NCBI RefSeq assembly: GCF_050337105.1
Contig: NZ_JAKJSQ010000006.1
Span: forward strand, 32,059 to 96,058
DNA length: 64,000 nucleotides
Direction: 5' to 3'
Source of the DNA: Aliivibrio_A kagoshimensis
GTDB taxonomy: Bacteria > Pseudomonadota > Gammaproteobacteria > Enterobacterales > Vibrionaceae
This document shows, in pieces, positions 7,962-17,560 of the stretch. How positions within the stretch are numbered: the first letter of the stretch is position 1; every line of letters starts with the position of its first letter. The notes beneath the pieces were generated by a model. The model saw only the letters and a list, made by a program, of their open reading frames with translations, made no database searches and was not told the DNA's origin. Position numbers and translations under genes: made by a program.

Positions 7962-10046
7962 TTAGGCGTTAGAGTAGACGTCTTTCTCTCCAACCCAGCG
8001 CTGAATGATCGCTTTTGCATTGTTCGGGTAGCTATCATGAATATGGCGTGCCATGCGTTGTACTTCAGGAATCAACCGTTGATCTCTGACTAAGTCGGCA
8101 ATTTTAAAGTCAGCCAGTCCCGTCTGTTTAGTCCCTAACAACTCTCCTGGCCCTCTTATCTCTAAATCTTTTTGCGCTATCACAAACCCATCATTACTTT
8201 CTCGTAGTACACCCAACCGTTTTTGAGCGGTTTTTGATAGCGGTGCATGGTAGAGCAATACACAGTGACTCGCCACTGAACCTCGACCTACACGGCCACG
8301 CAGTTGATGCAGCTGTGCTAAGCCAAGACGTTCTGGGTTCTCTATGATCATTAAGCTAGAATTTGGTACATCGACACCGACCTCAATCACAGTGGTAGCC
8401 ACTAACAGCTGTAACTCTCCGGCTTTGAACTGCTGCATTATGGCCTGTTTTTCTACCGATTTCATACGGCCATGTACTAAACCAATCTTCAGTTCAGGCA
8501 ACAGTAAGGTTAACTCTTCAGCTGTGATTTCAGCGGCTTGTGCTTCCAGAAGTTCAGACTCATCAATTAAGGTACAGACCCAATAGGCTTGTCGACCATC
8601 ATTGGTACAGGCGGCTCGAACTTTTTCAATAATGTCTCGGCGCCGCGTATCCGGAAGTGCAATGGTCTGAATCGGGGTTCTACCCGGAGGCAGTTCATCA
8701 ATGACCGAGGTAACTAAATCTGCGTAAGCCGTCATGGCTAACGTTCGAGGGATCGGCGTTGCCGTCATGATTAACTGATGCGGAAAAGCACCTTGCCTCT
8801 CTCCTTTTGCCCGAAGCTCTAACCGTTGATGCACCCCAAATCGGTGCTGCTCATCAATAATCACTAAGGCTAAATTTTGAAATTCAACATGCTCTTGGAA
8901 TAGGGCGTGAGTACCCACCACCATTTTGGCACTGCCATCAGCAATGCTGGTTAGCTGACTCTCTCTTGCTTTTCCTGTTAATTTTCCGGCTAACCAACCG
9001 ACCTTTATTCCCATCGGTTCAAGCCAAGCATTGAAGTTAATGGCGTGCTGTTCGGCAAGTAACTCGGTAGGTGCCATTAATGCGACCTGATAACCGTGTT
9101 CAATGGCTCTGACCGCAGCTAAGGCAGCAACGAGAGTCTTTCCTGAACCAACATCCCCTTGCACTAATCGCATCATAGGGTGAGGTTGAGCAAGGTCATC
9201 TTCAACCTCTTTTACGACTCTTTGCTGTGCATTGGTGGGTGTAAAGGGAAGCTGTTGAAGCAGTTGCTGTTTTAGACGGTTGCTGTCAGGGAGCGGGAAG
9301 GAGATATCTAACTGACCTTTACTACGAACCGCCAGCATTGAGAGGTTTTGAGCCAATAGCTCCTCAATGATTAACCGCTGTTGTGCGGGGTGTTTGCCTT
9401 GATCAAACTGATCCATATCCATCGGTGGTGTTGGTCGATGAATGGTGTGAAGAGCATCAGCGAGAGTGATTTGATTATTATAGAGGCCAGCAGGTAGCAG
9501 TTCACTCACCGCCGCTTTATCCAGCAGTAACAGAGCTTGGTCAGTGATGTTTCTTAAGGTTATTTGACGAAGTCCCTCTGTGGTCGGGTAGACCGGAGTC
9601 AGGGTTTGCGGCTGCTCTTGGGCGTTGTCAGAGCTAGTCTGAAAACGATAATCAGGGTGAACAATCTCTAACCCATTCATACCGCGTTTGATTTCACCAA
9701 AAGCGTGTACGGATTTTCCTTCTGCAAAACTGTTTTTCATGCCCGCATTAAAATTGAAAAAACGCAGTGCCACTGTGCCATTGCCATCACTGATTTTTAC
9801 ACTCAGCATTTTCTTACGGCCAAAATGGGTATCGCAGCTCATCACCGTCCCTTGCACTGCAACCACAACACCAGCATGAAGTTGGGACATGGGCCAAACA
9901 CGGGTGCGGTCTTCATAACGAAGAGGAAGGTGAAACAGCAGATCTTGAACCGAGTGTAAGCCTACTTTTGCCAGCTTCTCGGCCACTTTTGCCCCGACAC
10001 CGGACAGTGCCGTCAATGGAACCGCAGATAAGATCTGATTAGACAT
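7962..10046 (-). CDS. recG: ATP-dependent DNA helicase RecG
   Basis: RecG remodels stalled replication forks and branch-migrates Holliday junctions. The 694-residue protein has the N-terminal wedge/OB domain (LSGVGAKVAEKLAKVGL near the start), helicase motif I (QGDVGSGKTLVA), DEQH box II (IIDEQHRFG) and motifs V-VI with the arginine finger (QLRGRVGRG). Its size matches E. coli RecG at 693. It is the last gene of the gmk-rpoZ-spoT-trmH-recG cluster and starts 18 bp after trmH stops. Confidence 0.96.
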   Translation of the reverse strand: MSNQILSAVPLTALSGVGAKVAEKLAKVGLHSVQDLLFHLPLRYEDRTRVWPMSQLHAGVVVAVQGTVMSCDTHFGRKKMLSVKISDGNGTVALRFFNFNAGMKNSFAEGKSVHAFGEIKRGMNGLEIVHPDYRFQTSSDNAQEQPQTLTPVYPTTEGLRQITLRNITDQALLLLDKAAVSELLPAGLYNNQITLADALHTIHRPTPPMDMDQFDQGKHPAQQRLIIEELLAQNLSMLAVRSKGQLDISFPLPDSNRLKQQLLQQLPFTPTNAQQRVVKEVEDDLAQPHPMMRLVQGDVGSGKTLVAALAAVRAIEHGYQVALMAPTELLAEQHAINFNAWLEPMGIKVGWLAGKLTGKARESQLTSIADGSAKMVVGTHALFQEHVEFQNLALVIIDEQHRFGVHQRLELRAKGERQGAFPHQLIMTATPIPRTLAMTAYADLVTSVIDELPPGRTPIQTIALPDTRRRDIIEKVRAACTNDGRQAYWVCTLIDESELLEAQAAEITAEELTLLLPELKIGLVHGRMKSVEKQAIMQQFKAGELQLLVATTVIEVGVDVPNSSLMIIENPERLGLAQLHQLRGRVGRGSVASHCVLLYHAPLSKTAQKRLGVLRESNDGFVIAQKDLEIRGPGELLGTKQTGLADFKIADLVRDQRLIPEVQRMARHIHDSYPNNAKAIIQRWVGEKDVYSNA

Positions 10047-10064
10047 ACACCCTCCTTGTTACGA

Positions 10065-10769
10065 TTAACGGCTCTTTTTCGGTTTAATAGCTTGCATCTC
10101 TGCCCACCACGCTTCGTCGGCCACGATCTGTCCAATCTCATCCAATTTTGGCATTGGCAGCCCTTTACGTTTAGCCACTTTTGCAAGAACGGGGTGACCA
10201 CGTTCAAACAGGATCTTATTTACTACGTCATCAGGGAGATCGGTTTTGCTTTTGTTGTACATGCCTGCTAATGCTCTTTGACGCTGTGCTTCATAAAGAA
10301 TCAGGGCACTGGCAACGGAGACATTCAGAGACTGTACCATACCGACCATTGGGATGATGATGTCTTGATCCGCTAATGCGAGCGCCTTCTTAGAGATTCC
10401 GGTTTTCTCGCTGCCTAAAATAATGGCGGTCGGTCTGGTGTAATCAATTTCGCGAAAGTCGACTGCGCTATCAGACAGGTTGGTCGCTAGCACTTGCATG
10501 CCTTGATCTTTTAGTTGGCCAATGGCACTGGTAATGTCTTTATGAGTATCCACCTCAACCCAGTTGCGAGCGCCAGCAGAGGTGTGGCTTAGCGTACGCA
10601 TTTGCTGAGTGGGCCAAACTGCATGAATTTTATGAACACCAGTCGCATCTGCCGTTCGAATAATAGCGGAAACATTATTAGGCTTGTGGACTTCTTCTAA
10701 GCAGAGAGTGAGATCAATCTGTCTTGCTGAGAGTACGGAAGTGATGCGTTGGTAACGTTCTAGATTCAT
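10065..10769 (-). CDS. trmH: tRNA (guanosine(18)-2'-O)-methyltransferase TrmH
   Basis: TrmH is a SPOUT-class methyltransferase that 2'-O-methylates G18 in the D loop of tRNAs. The 234-residue chain shows the N-terminal helical RNA-binding portion and the deep-knot motifs: NNVSAIIRTADATGV (motif 1), ILGSEKTGIS (motif 2) and IPMVGMVQSLNVSVASALILYE (motif 3). The basic tail ends in KPKKSR. The order spoT-trmH-recG is that of E. coli. Unlike there, a terminator hairpin separates it from spoT, so it may have its own promoter. Confidence 0.95.
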   Translation of the reverse strand: MNLERYQRITSVLSARQIDLTLCLEEVHKPNNVSAIIRTADATGVHKIHAVWPTQQMRTLSHTSAGARNWVEVDTHKDITSAIGQLKDQGMQVLATNLSDSAVDFREIDYTRPTAIILGSEKTGISKKALALADQDIIIPMVGMVQSLNVSVASALILYEAQRQRALAGMYNKSKTDLPDDVVNKILFERGHPVLAKVAKRKGLPMPKLDEIGQIVADEAWWAEMQAIKPKKSR

Positions 10770-10822
10770 AATATTTAGGTAATCGTTAATTAGAGTGGAT
10801 TGACACTGGGTGCTTTTATAAT

Positions 10823-10847
10823 AAAAAATGCGCCCAAAAAGAGCGCA
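10823..10847 (-). terminator. Rho-independent terminator between spoT and trmH
   Basis: On the minus strand a TGCGCTC / GGGCGCA stem (one T-G pair) with a five-T loop is followed by six T residues. It lies about 22 bp after the spoT stop codon and ahead of trmH, so it should stop at least part of the gmk-rpoZ-spoT transcript. Confidence 0.8.
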
Positions 10848-10868
10848 ATTTTAATAACGAACAGAGGA

Positions 10869-12983
10869 TCAGTTCTTCCGTCGTCGTACTTTCAATACTA
10901 GAGGCATGACGCGGATACGGCGCATAATTTCGGCTAAATGAACGCGATCTTTCACCGTCAACTCAACAGTCACAGCGTATAATCGACCATCTTTCTCTTC
11001 GGTCGAAATGCTGCGGATGTTGGATCCTGTACTCGCAATCACATTGGTTAAATTGGCCAACACACCTTGGTTATTATGCAGCTCAACTTTTAAGGTGGTG
11101 ACGAACTCTTGTTCAAATTCATCTGCCCACTCAACACCCATGTATTTATCAGGTTCTTTTTGGTATCCACGCACGTTGGCGCAATCTTCCATATGAACCA
11201 CCAAACCACGACCCGGACTCACATGTGCAATAATGTGATCGCCTGGAAGTGGGTGACAACAGTTGGCAAAGGTGAGCAGTATCCCTTCTGCACCTCGAAT
11301 AGGCAGTTTGTTGCCAGAGATTGAACTGCTCTCTTGCTCGGTGAGTTCATCAGAATTGCCCAACAGTCGACGAGCAATGACAATACTCATCAACTCACCT
11401 AAACCTATGGCTGCTAACAGATCGTCTTGGCTCTCCAGCCTTAAATCGGTGAGTACATTGTTGAGATTCTCAGCTTGAACGTCATCAATCGCAACCTTAC
11501 CAAGAGCATGGTTGAGTAGACGCCTTCCGAGAATAATGGAATCTTCACGGCGTAATGTTTTTAAGCTTTGACGGATATTAGTACGGGCACGCGCGGTGAC
11601 CACATAGTTCAGCCAAGCGGCATTAGGGCGAGCACCAGGAGCACTAATTATCTCAATGGTTTGACCGTTTTTCAGCGGTTTACTTAACGGATAAGGCTGG
11701 CGATTAACACGTGCGCCAACACAAGTACTTCCGACATCAGAGTGTAGAGAATAAGCGAAGTCGACCGCGGTTGCCCCTACCGGAAGCTCGAAAATTCTGC
11801 CTTTTGGGGTAAAGACATAAATTTCGTCTGGGAAGAGCTCTGATTTTACATTCTCGATAAATTCAAATGAGTTACCGGCACTCTGTTGCAGCTCTAATAA
11901 GCTTTGCATCCAGCGTTGGGCTCTAATTTGAGCGGTGGTGCCTGACTTATCACCATCTTTATATGTCCAGTGAGCCGCCACCCCTTTATTGGCCATCTGT
12001 TCCATATCTTCAGTACGGATCTGTACTTCAACAGGCACGCCGTGTGGCCCAACCATTGAGGTATGTAGAGATTGATAACCGTTGGCTTTTGGTACCGCAA
12101 TGTAATCTTTTACTTTTCCGGGACGAGGTTTATAGAGGTTATGTGCCTGTCCAAGTATTCGGTAACAGGTATCCACATCATCAACAATCACTCTAAAAGC
12201 ATAGATATCCATAATAGTATGGAATCTCTGCTCTTTATTTTTCATTTTTTGGTAGATAGAAAACAGGTTTTTCTCTCTGCCTAATACCTTGCCATTGATC
12301 CCTGCTTCTTCAATACGCCCTTCAATTTCAGAGTGGATCTTTTGGATCATCTCTTTACGATTACCACGGGCAGATTTAACCACCTCTTTTAGCACTCGGT
12401 AGCGATTGGGATAGAGAGCTTCAAAACCTAACTCTTCAAGCTCAGTTTTGATGTTATGGATACCTAAACGGTGAGCAAGCGGGGAGAATATCTCTAAGGT
12501 TTCACGAGCAATACGGCGACGTTTATCTGGTCGTAGTGCACCGAGCGTTCTCATGTTGTGAGTACGGTCAGCCAGTTTAATCAGAATCACGCGAATATCA
12601 TGAACCATCGCCATGATCATTTTACGAAAGTTTTCAGCCTGGGCTTCTTTGCGGTCTCTGAACTTTAATTTGTCCAGTTTAGAGACACCATCAACCAATT
12701 CGGCGACAGTTTCACCAAATTGCTCGGCAAGATCTTCTTTGCTGACAGGGGTGTCTTCAATGACATCGTGCAAAAGCGCGGCCATGAGTGACTCATGATC
12801 AAGACGCATCTCTGCCAGAATACGTGAGACGGCGACAGGGTGAATAATGTAGGGTTCACCACTAGAACGAGTCTGTCCTTCGTGCGCTTCTCTTGCTACT
12901 AGGTAAGATCGACGCAGAGCCTCAATTTGAGGCTCTGAAAGGTATTCTTGGGCAACATCTTTAAGGCTATCGAATAAATACAA
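10869..12983 (-). CDS. spoT: Bifunctional (p)ppGpp synthetase/hydrolase SpoT
   Basis: SpoT makes and degrades the stringent-response alarmone (p)ppGpp. The 704 residues include the HD hydrolase domain (HPVAVSRIL and LLHDVIEDTP near residues 48-75), the RelA/SpoT synthetase domain (GREKNLFSIYQKMK, about 235, through YIAVPKANGYQSLHT), a TGS domain (FTPKGRIFELPVGATAVDFAY, about 385) and a C-terminal ACT domain. The intact HD motif separates it from RelA. It lies 42 bp downstream of rpoZ in the conserved gmk-rpoZ-spoT order. Confidence 0.96.
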   Translation of the reverse strand: MYLFDSLKDVAQEYLSEPQIEALRRSYLVAREAHEGQTRSSGEPYIIHPVAVSRILAEMRLDHESLMAALLHDVIEDTPVSKEDLAEQFGETVAELVDGVSKLDKLKFRDRKEAQAENFRKMIMAMVHDIRVILIKLADRTHNMRTLGALRPDKRRRIARETLEIFSPLAHRLGIHNIKTELEELGFEALYPNRYRVLKEVVKSARGNRKEMIQKIHSEIEGRIEEAGINGKVLGREKNLFSIYQKMKNKEQRFHTIMDIYAFRVIVDDVDTCYRILGQAHNLYKPRPGKVKDYIAVPKANGYQSLHTSMVGPHGVPVEVQIRTEDMEQMANKGVAAHWTYKDGDKSGTTAQIRAQRWMQSLLELQQSAGNSFEFIENVKSELFPDEIYVFTPKGRIFELPVGATAVDFAYSLHSDVGSTCVGARVNRQPYPLSKPLKNGQTIEIISAPGARPNAAWLNYVVTARARTNIRQSLKTLRREDSIILGRRLLNHALGKVAIDDVQAENLNNVLTDLRLESQDDLLAAIGLGELMSIVIARRLLGNSDELTEQESSSISGNKLPIRGAEGILLTFANCCHPLPGDHIIAHVSPGRGLVVHMEDCANVRGYQKEPDKYMGVEWADEFEQEFVTTLKVELHNNQGVLANLTNVIASTGSNIRSISTEEKDGRLYAVTVELTVKDRVHLAEIMRRIRVMPLVLKVRRRKN

Positions 12984-13025
12984 ACTTAAGCTCGGTATCC
13001 GTAATGTTGAACAGGGGTTGCCGTA

Positions 13026-13298
13026 TTAGCGAGGCAACGTAATTGAGCTAACAGCAGCAAGTTCTGCAGCATCTTGCTCTTGTTGCTCTTGACGCTCACG
13101 AGCATCCAATACATCTTTAGTGATTAAACCTTCTTCGATTTCACGAAGAGCAATAACAGTAGGTTTATCATTCTCTTCAGGAACCAAGGCATCCTTTCCG
13201 CCAGTCTGCATTTGACGAGCGCGACGAGAAGAGATAAGTACTAAGTCGAAGCGGTTGCCGATTTTTTCAACAGCGTCTTGAACGGTTACGCGTGCCAT
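13026..13298 (-). CDS. rpoZ: RNA polymerase omega subunit RpoZ
   Basis: Omega helps the beta' subunit fold and assemble, and forms part of the ppGpp site on RNA polymerase. The 90-residue chain begins MARVTVQDAVEKIGNRFDLVL, the standard omega N-terminus, so the ATG at 13298 was chosen over an in-frame ATG four codons upstream. GGAG sits seven bases before this start on the minus strand. The Gln/Glu/Ala-rich tail is usual. It lies between gmk and spoT. Confidence 0.96.
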   Translation of the reverse strand: MARVTVQDAVEKIGNRFDLVLISSRRARQMQTGGKDALVPEENDKPTVIALREIEEGLITKDVLDARERQEQQEQDAAELAAVSSITLPR

Positions 13299-13420
13299 GA
13301 AGGACTCCAAAAATAATTAATTTAATATACGATGTAAAATTGTACAGAAATGTTGTGCTTAATACACTAAAAATATGATCATCGCGATCTTTGAGGATCG
13401 TTGCTACCCCTTTAGTGGCG

Positions 13421-14044
13421 CTATTCTGCCAATAAGCCAGAGAGCATGCTGCTGTATTTTGCAGACTGCTTATCTTGTTTTAATCTTTCTGCACGAATAA
13501 TGGCTTTAAAATCCACAAGGGCTGCATCAAAGTCATCATTTACAATGACATAGTCATACTCATTGTAGTGTGAAATCTCAGATTTGGCCTTATCCATACG
13601 TTTTGCAATGACGGCTTCGCTATCTTGTCCGCGCGTATTTAATCGGCGCTCGAGTTCCTCTTTGGAAGGAGGCAAGATAAAGAGGCTTTTTGCTAAAGGC
13701 ATCTGTTTGCGAATTTGACGAGCACCTTGCCAGTCAATATCTAAGAAGATATCGATGCCTTTATTTAGGTTCTCTTCTATCCACACCCGAGAGGTTCCGT
13801 AGTAGTTACCGAATACTTCAGCGTGTTCAAGAAAAACTCCTTGATCCATTAATTCTTCGAACTTCTCTTTGCCAATGAAGTGGTAATGAATACCATCCTC
13901 TTCGCCTGGGCGCATGCCACGAGTCGTGTGCGATACAGAAACTTTCATGGCATAGGTCGGATTGGTTTCAATCAGTGCTGAAATCAAACTGGATTTACCC
14001 GCGCCACTTGGGGCTGATACGATGTAAAGAGTACCTTTGCTCAT
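13421..14044 (-). CDS. gmk: Guanylate kinase
   Basis: Gmk phosphorylates GMP to GDP. The 207 residues start MSKGTLYIVSAPSGAGKSSL, with the P-loop SGAGKSS at about residues 13-19, the GMP-binding segment (SHTTRGMRPGEEDGIHYHF) and the lid region (RLNTRGQDSEAVIAKRM). Length and motifs match E. coli Gmk. It is the first gene of the gmk-rpoZ-spoT group, divergent from the Kdo kinase gene across 159 bp. Confidence 0.96.
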   Translation of the reverse strand: MSKGTLYIVSAPSGAGKSSLISALIETNPTYAMKVSVSHTTRGMRPGEEDGIHYHFIGKEKFEELMDQGVFLEHAEVFGNYYGTSRVWIEENLNKGIDIFLDIDWQGARQIRKQMPLAKSLFILPPSKEELERRLNTRGQDSEAVIAKRMDKAKSEISHYNEYDYVIVNDDFDAALVDFKAIIRAERLKQDKQSAKYSSMLSGLLAE

Positions 14045-14203
14045 GGTTATTTCCGCTTAGAAATTAGGGAGGCGAAGATTATCATGATCTTCGTTAAAAT
14101 AGAATCAGAAGCTGTATTATTTGCCTGAATAAAAATTATGCGCCAAGCTCTGATAAATGTAAAATACTATGGCCTTTTATAGTTTTAAACTGTTGATATA
14201 TTG

Positions 14204-14914
14204 ATGATGAAGAGCATTCGAATAGAGAATCAAACGATTTGGTACGATGAGAGTTTATTGGCGGAGAGCCCTGAATCTTGCTTTGATGCCACTTTTTGGC
14301 AGAAGAGTGGAAAGATAATTGGCAGCGCTACGGGTCGCGGAACCACCTGGTTTATTCGTACCGAGCGAGTAGAAGCAGCGTTGCGTCATTATCGCCGAGG
14401 TGGATTATTCGGAAAAATAGTCACTGATCACTATCTCTTTTTTGGTTGGGAAAAAACACGCAGCTACCAAGAGTTCCAGCTGCTCAAGACGCTTAGAGAA
14501 GCAGGTGTTAATGTTCCAAAACCTGTTGCAGCAAGAGCGGTGAAGCGTACTTTCTGTTATCAAGCCGATCTCCTGAGTGAGAAGATAGCCAATGCGCGGG
14601 ATCTGGTCTCTATTTTACAGGGTCAGTCACTTGGGGGCGAAATTTATCAAAAGATTGGCGCTGAGATTCGAAAAATGCACGATGCACAAGTTAATCACAC
14701 TGATCTTAATACTCACAACATCTTGGTCGATGATGATAATAAAGTGTGGATTATTGATTTTGATAAGTGTTCGCAGCAAACCGGGGATACCTGGAAGAGC
14801 GGTAATTTAAAAAGGTTGGAACGATCATTTGAGAAGGAGCGTGTGAAAAGAGCGATTCAGTTTCAACCGCTCGATATTGAACTCATTATGCAAGGCTATA
14901 AGGGAGATAAATAG
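14204..14914 (+). CDS. kdkA: 3-deoxy-D-manno-octulosonic acid (Kdo) kinase KdkA
   Basis: KdkA phosphorylates O-4 of the single Kdo residue on Kdo-lipid IVA, as known in Haemophilus and Vibrio. The roughly 236-residue protein has the kinase-like catalytic loop HTDLNTHNIL (about residues 165-174) and the metal-binding IIDFDKC that follows. The start is one of two adjacent ATGs (14204 or 14207), and an upstream TTG is also in frame. It fits functionally with waaA elsewhere in the window. It converges with a GT2 gene 15 bp away. Confidence 0.88.
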   Translation: MMKSIRIENQTIWYDESLLAESPESCFDATFWQKSGKIIGSATGRGTTWFIRTERVEAALRHYRRGGLFGKIVTDHYLFFGWEKTRSYQEFQLLKTLREAGVNVPKPVAARAVKRTFCYQADLLSEKIANARDLVSILQGQSLGGEIYQKIGAEIRKMHDAQVNHTDLNTHNILVDDDNKVWIIDFDKCSQQTGDTWKSGNLKRLERSFEKERVKRAIQFQPLDIELIMQGYKGDK

Positions 14915-14928
14915 CGAGCTTGCCAATA

Positions 14929-15753
14929 TTAAGGCTGTTCAAAGGCTTGAGCATAGCCATCGATAGCCACTGTCTCGCCGTTTTTCACCGATTCATTAAA
15001 AATATCAGTGGCCTCTTTTAATCGGGGCAGTTCTGGATGAATCACATGTAGCATATTGGCTTTAAAGAAGAGGTTTTTTACTCTCTTACCATCTTTGACT
15101 AACCGATATTCAATGTCAGTATCTTCCCCCACACTGGCAACTTCATATCGATTATTAAAACCATTCACTGAAAGAAGGTCGGCTTTGAACAGAGAGAAGT
15201 TGCAGCCTACGATGCTTTTATCTTTTCTGTTTAAAAAGCCCGAGAGTTTAGGATTAGTCACCCTTAATCCCTTCTCCACATTTTTTCCTTTGCCAAGTAG
15301 GTAGTGAAATAGAATGCTACCTAGATTATTGTAAAAGAACGTTTGCGGCGACCGTGATTGATGAAGTCTCTCTTTATACCTTTCAGCAAGATCGACGCGT
15401 CGGCCATTTAGAATCAATCCAGAGGCACTGTCATTAAGGTGATCGGCGACAAAATGCTGCTGAGGAATACAGTCACCATCAATAAAAATGAGGTATTCAC
15501 TTTCAGCTAAACTGACCGCTTTATTAAGGATTCGGTTTTTTCTAAAGCCCTGATCACGCTGCGAGATGTGCTTGATCGTTAATGGTGACGAACTGATTTT
15601 ATCTGCTAGGTATTGTTGCGATTGTTCATTTGAACCATCATCAGCGATGATAACGTCAAACTGAGCATCTGCTTGCGATTCTAACGACGTAATAATGACA
15701 TCGAGTGCTTTAATATTATTGTAAAAAGAGATGATTACAGACGCTGAGAACAT
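14929..15753 (-). CDS. Glycosyltransferase family 2 protein
   Basis: This 274-residue GT-A-fold glycosyltransferase begins MFSASVIISFYNN; I chose the ATG at 15753 because the frame upstream of it overlaps the next gene and is not GT-like. The nucleotide-sugar site shows IIADDGSNE (about residue 36) and the metal-binding DGDC (about 95). A C-terminal GEDTDIEYRL resembles the EDxE region of inverting GT2 enzymes. There are no membrane segments. It lies between kdkA and a GT4-deacetylase fusion on the leftward strand, so an LPS core substrate is likely but the sugar is unknown. Confidence 0.85.
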   Translation of the reverse strand: MFSASVIISFYNNIKALDVIITSLESQADAQFDVIIADDGSNEQSQQYLADKISSSPLTIKHISQRDQGFRKNRILNKAVSLAESEYLIFIDGDCIPQQHFVADHLNDSASGLILNGRRVDLAERYKERLHQSRSPQTFFYNNLGSILFHYLLGKGKNVEKGLRVTNPKLSGFLNRKDKSIVGCNFSLFKADLLSVNGFNNRYEVASVGEDTDIEYRLVKDGKRVKNLFFKANMLHVIHPELPRLKEATDIFNESVKNGETVAIDGYAQAFEQP

Positions 15754-15790
15754 GAATGACCTATAGTGTTCAATGTGAGTGAGTATTGAT

Positions 15791-17560
15791 TTAACGCTTC
15801 GCTTTTCTAAACGTATAGTTACCACGAACTTTGCGCCATAAACCGAACACATCGGTTTTTGGGAAGATGGCAATTCGACGGATGGTAAAGGGATCTTGAT
15901 GCATGGCGAGTGGACCTTGATTGGTCGCCACGGCAAATTGATAACCTAACTCTTGAGCCAACCTTTTTGAGTCTTGATTATGATCACCAAATGGATACGC
16001 AAATGAGGTTAAAGGCTCATCGAGTAAGTTCTCTAATTGAACCTTATTCTCTAGAATCTCAGCTCTTTGTTGTTCCGTTGAAAGTTGGTCTAATCGAGGG
16101 TGAGTCATGGTATGACCGGCAATCTCAACCAATCCCGAGCCGTGCATCAGCTTAATCTGCTCTGCTGACATTAACGGTACGGACTTTTCTGGATTGCTTG
16201 GAACCTCAACATCCCAGCGATTAAAGTTCTCACCAGTAACACAATAGACCACCGCTTTAAAATCGTATTTTTTAAGCAGGGGTAACAGCAGTTCGTAGTT
16301 ATCTTGGTAACCATCATCCACCGTAATAATAATATAGCGCTTATCGGCGTCAAGGCGACGAATCAGGCCACTGTCTGTCAAATCTTTAAAGGTCAGAGTT
16401 TCAAACTTCATCTGTTTAAGTAATTTGAAGTGCTTTTCAAGCATATCAACATGCATATAGGTGCCATGTACCCCTTTCTCGCTCTCATCTTTGATGAAAC
16501 GGTGGTACATAATGATCGGCATCTCACGCTGAATTTTTTCCACATAGATGGTTTGATAAGTCTGTTCTAACTGATCAACGATATTATTCAAATCATAGTT
16601 CTGACGAACTTGCTGGCTGACCTGTTGATCGCAATGGGGTTGTGACAGTCCTAATTCGGCTTGCTTGGCAATTAAAGAAAAATCAATATCGAGATCTTTG
16701 GGCCCGATATCACCAAAATTAGAGGCCATCGCGGCTGCAATATTGTTTGCATCAACAATACCGATACAACTGGCTTCACCGATTGCCAATGTTGGCCTAC
16801 CACATAGCAGAGACTCCATAGCGACTCGGCCCGCGCCAATCACCAGATTCGACTGTGCCAACATCGCAGGGACATCATCGGTATAACCGGTGAAATTGAC
16901 TGTTGATTGAAACGGCTTAAAACGTGCTTCAACTTTTGAACCGGTGACGACTTGAATCTGGTATTTGTTGCTATCCAGACACTCGTTAAGCAGACGATAA
17001 CAGAGCTCGCCTTTTGGCCCGGTTAAGCGACCGATAATGGTGATCACCGGTTTGTCGTTATTCGGTGCAGGCTGATGGGTAAATTGTGAGGCCTCAATAC
17101 CGTTTCGACTGACGATCATGGAGTCGAGCGATACCCCCAAATCGTTGTGCAGCTGATCTCGAATCGCTTCACAAACGGGCAGCGCCTTGTCACCCATAGC
17201 ATGAAATTTTTTACGCGATGCATGCACAGGCTGACGGCCATGTACTGTGGTGACCATCGGCGTACCTGTGAGTTTACAGGCGAGATGACAGCTCCAACTT
17301 GATGCGCGAGAGTGGGCATGAACCAGCTGAATATTATGCTTTTTGATGAGGTAGATTAGGTAACCCACATGCCAAAAACGGCGTGGAATACTGCGTTTAT
17401 TGAAGCGTAATTTGAAAAACGGACCTTGATGGGGTTTGGTCAGCGTATCTGAGACATAAAATACGTTATGGCCCCGTTGACTGAGCTCGTCACCTGCTGT
17501 CGTCGCGTAAACTTCTGCGCCGGTGACTTCCAGCTGAGACAGAGCCATCAAAATATTCAT
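15791..17560 (-). CDS. Fusion of GT4 glycosyltransferase and polysaccharide deacetylase (NodB fold)
   Basis: The 589-residue protein carries two complete enzymes. Residues 1 to about 340 are a GT-B glycosyltransferase family 4 (MNILMALSQLEVTGAEVYA, VTTVHGRQPVH, ITIIGRLTGPKGE, ESLLCGRPTLA). Residues about 350-580 form a carbohydrate esterase 4 domain with MPIIMYHRF, the catalytic/metal TVDDGY, the HTMTHP zinc His pair and FAYPFG. One polypeptide may therefore add an N-acetylhexosamine and deacetylate it, or the two activities act on the same glycan. It is upstream of the GT2 gene on the same strand, 37 bp apart. The acceptor is inferred to be LPS. Confidence 0.85.
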   Translation of the reverse strand: MNILMALSQLEVTGAEVYATTAGDELSQRGHNVFYVSDTLTKPHQGPFFKLRFNKRSIPRRFWHVGYLIYLIKKHNIQLVHAHSRASSWSCHLACKLTGTPMVTTVHGRQPVHASRKKFHAMGDKALPVCEAIRDQLHNDLGVSLDSMIVSRNGIEASQFTHQPAPNNDKPVITIIGRLTGPKGELCYRLLNECLDSNKYQIQVVTGSKVEARFKPFQSTVNFTGYTDDVPAMLAQSNLVIGAGRVAMESLLCGRPTLAIGEASCIGIVDANNIAAAMASNFGDIGPKDLDIDFSLIAKQAELGLSQPHCDQQVSQQVRQNYDLNNIVDQLEQTYQTIYVEKIQREMPIIMYHRFIKDESEKGVHGTYMHVDMLEKHFKLLKQMKFETLTFKDLTDSGLIRRLDADKRYIIITVDDGYQDNYELLLPLLKKYDFKAVVYCVTGENFNRWDVEVPSNPEKSVPLMSAEQIKLMHGSGLVEIAGHTMTHPRLDQLSTEQQRAEILENKVQLENLLDEPLTSFAYPFGDHNQDSKRLAQELGYQFAVATNQGPLAMHQDPFTIRRIAIFPKTDVFGLWRKVRGNYTFRKAKR

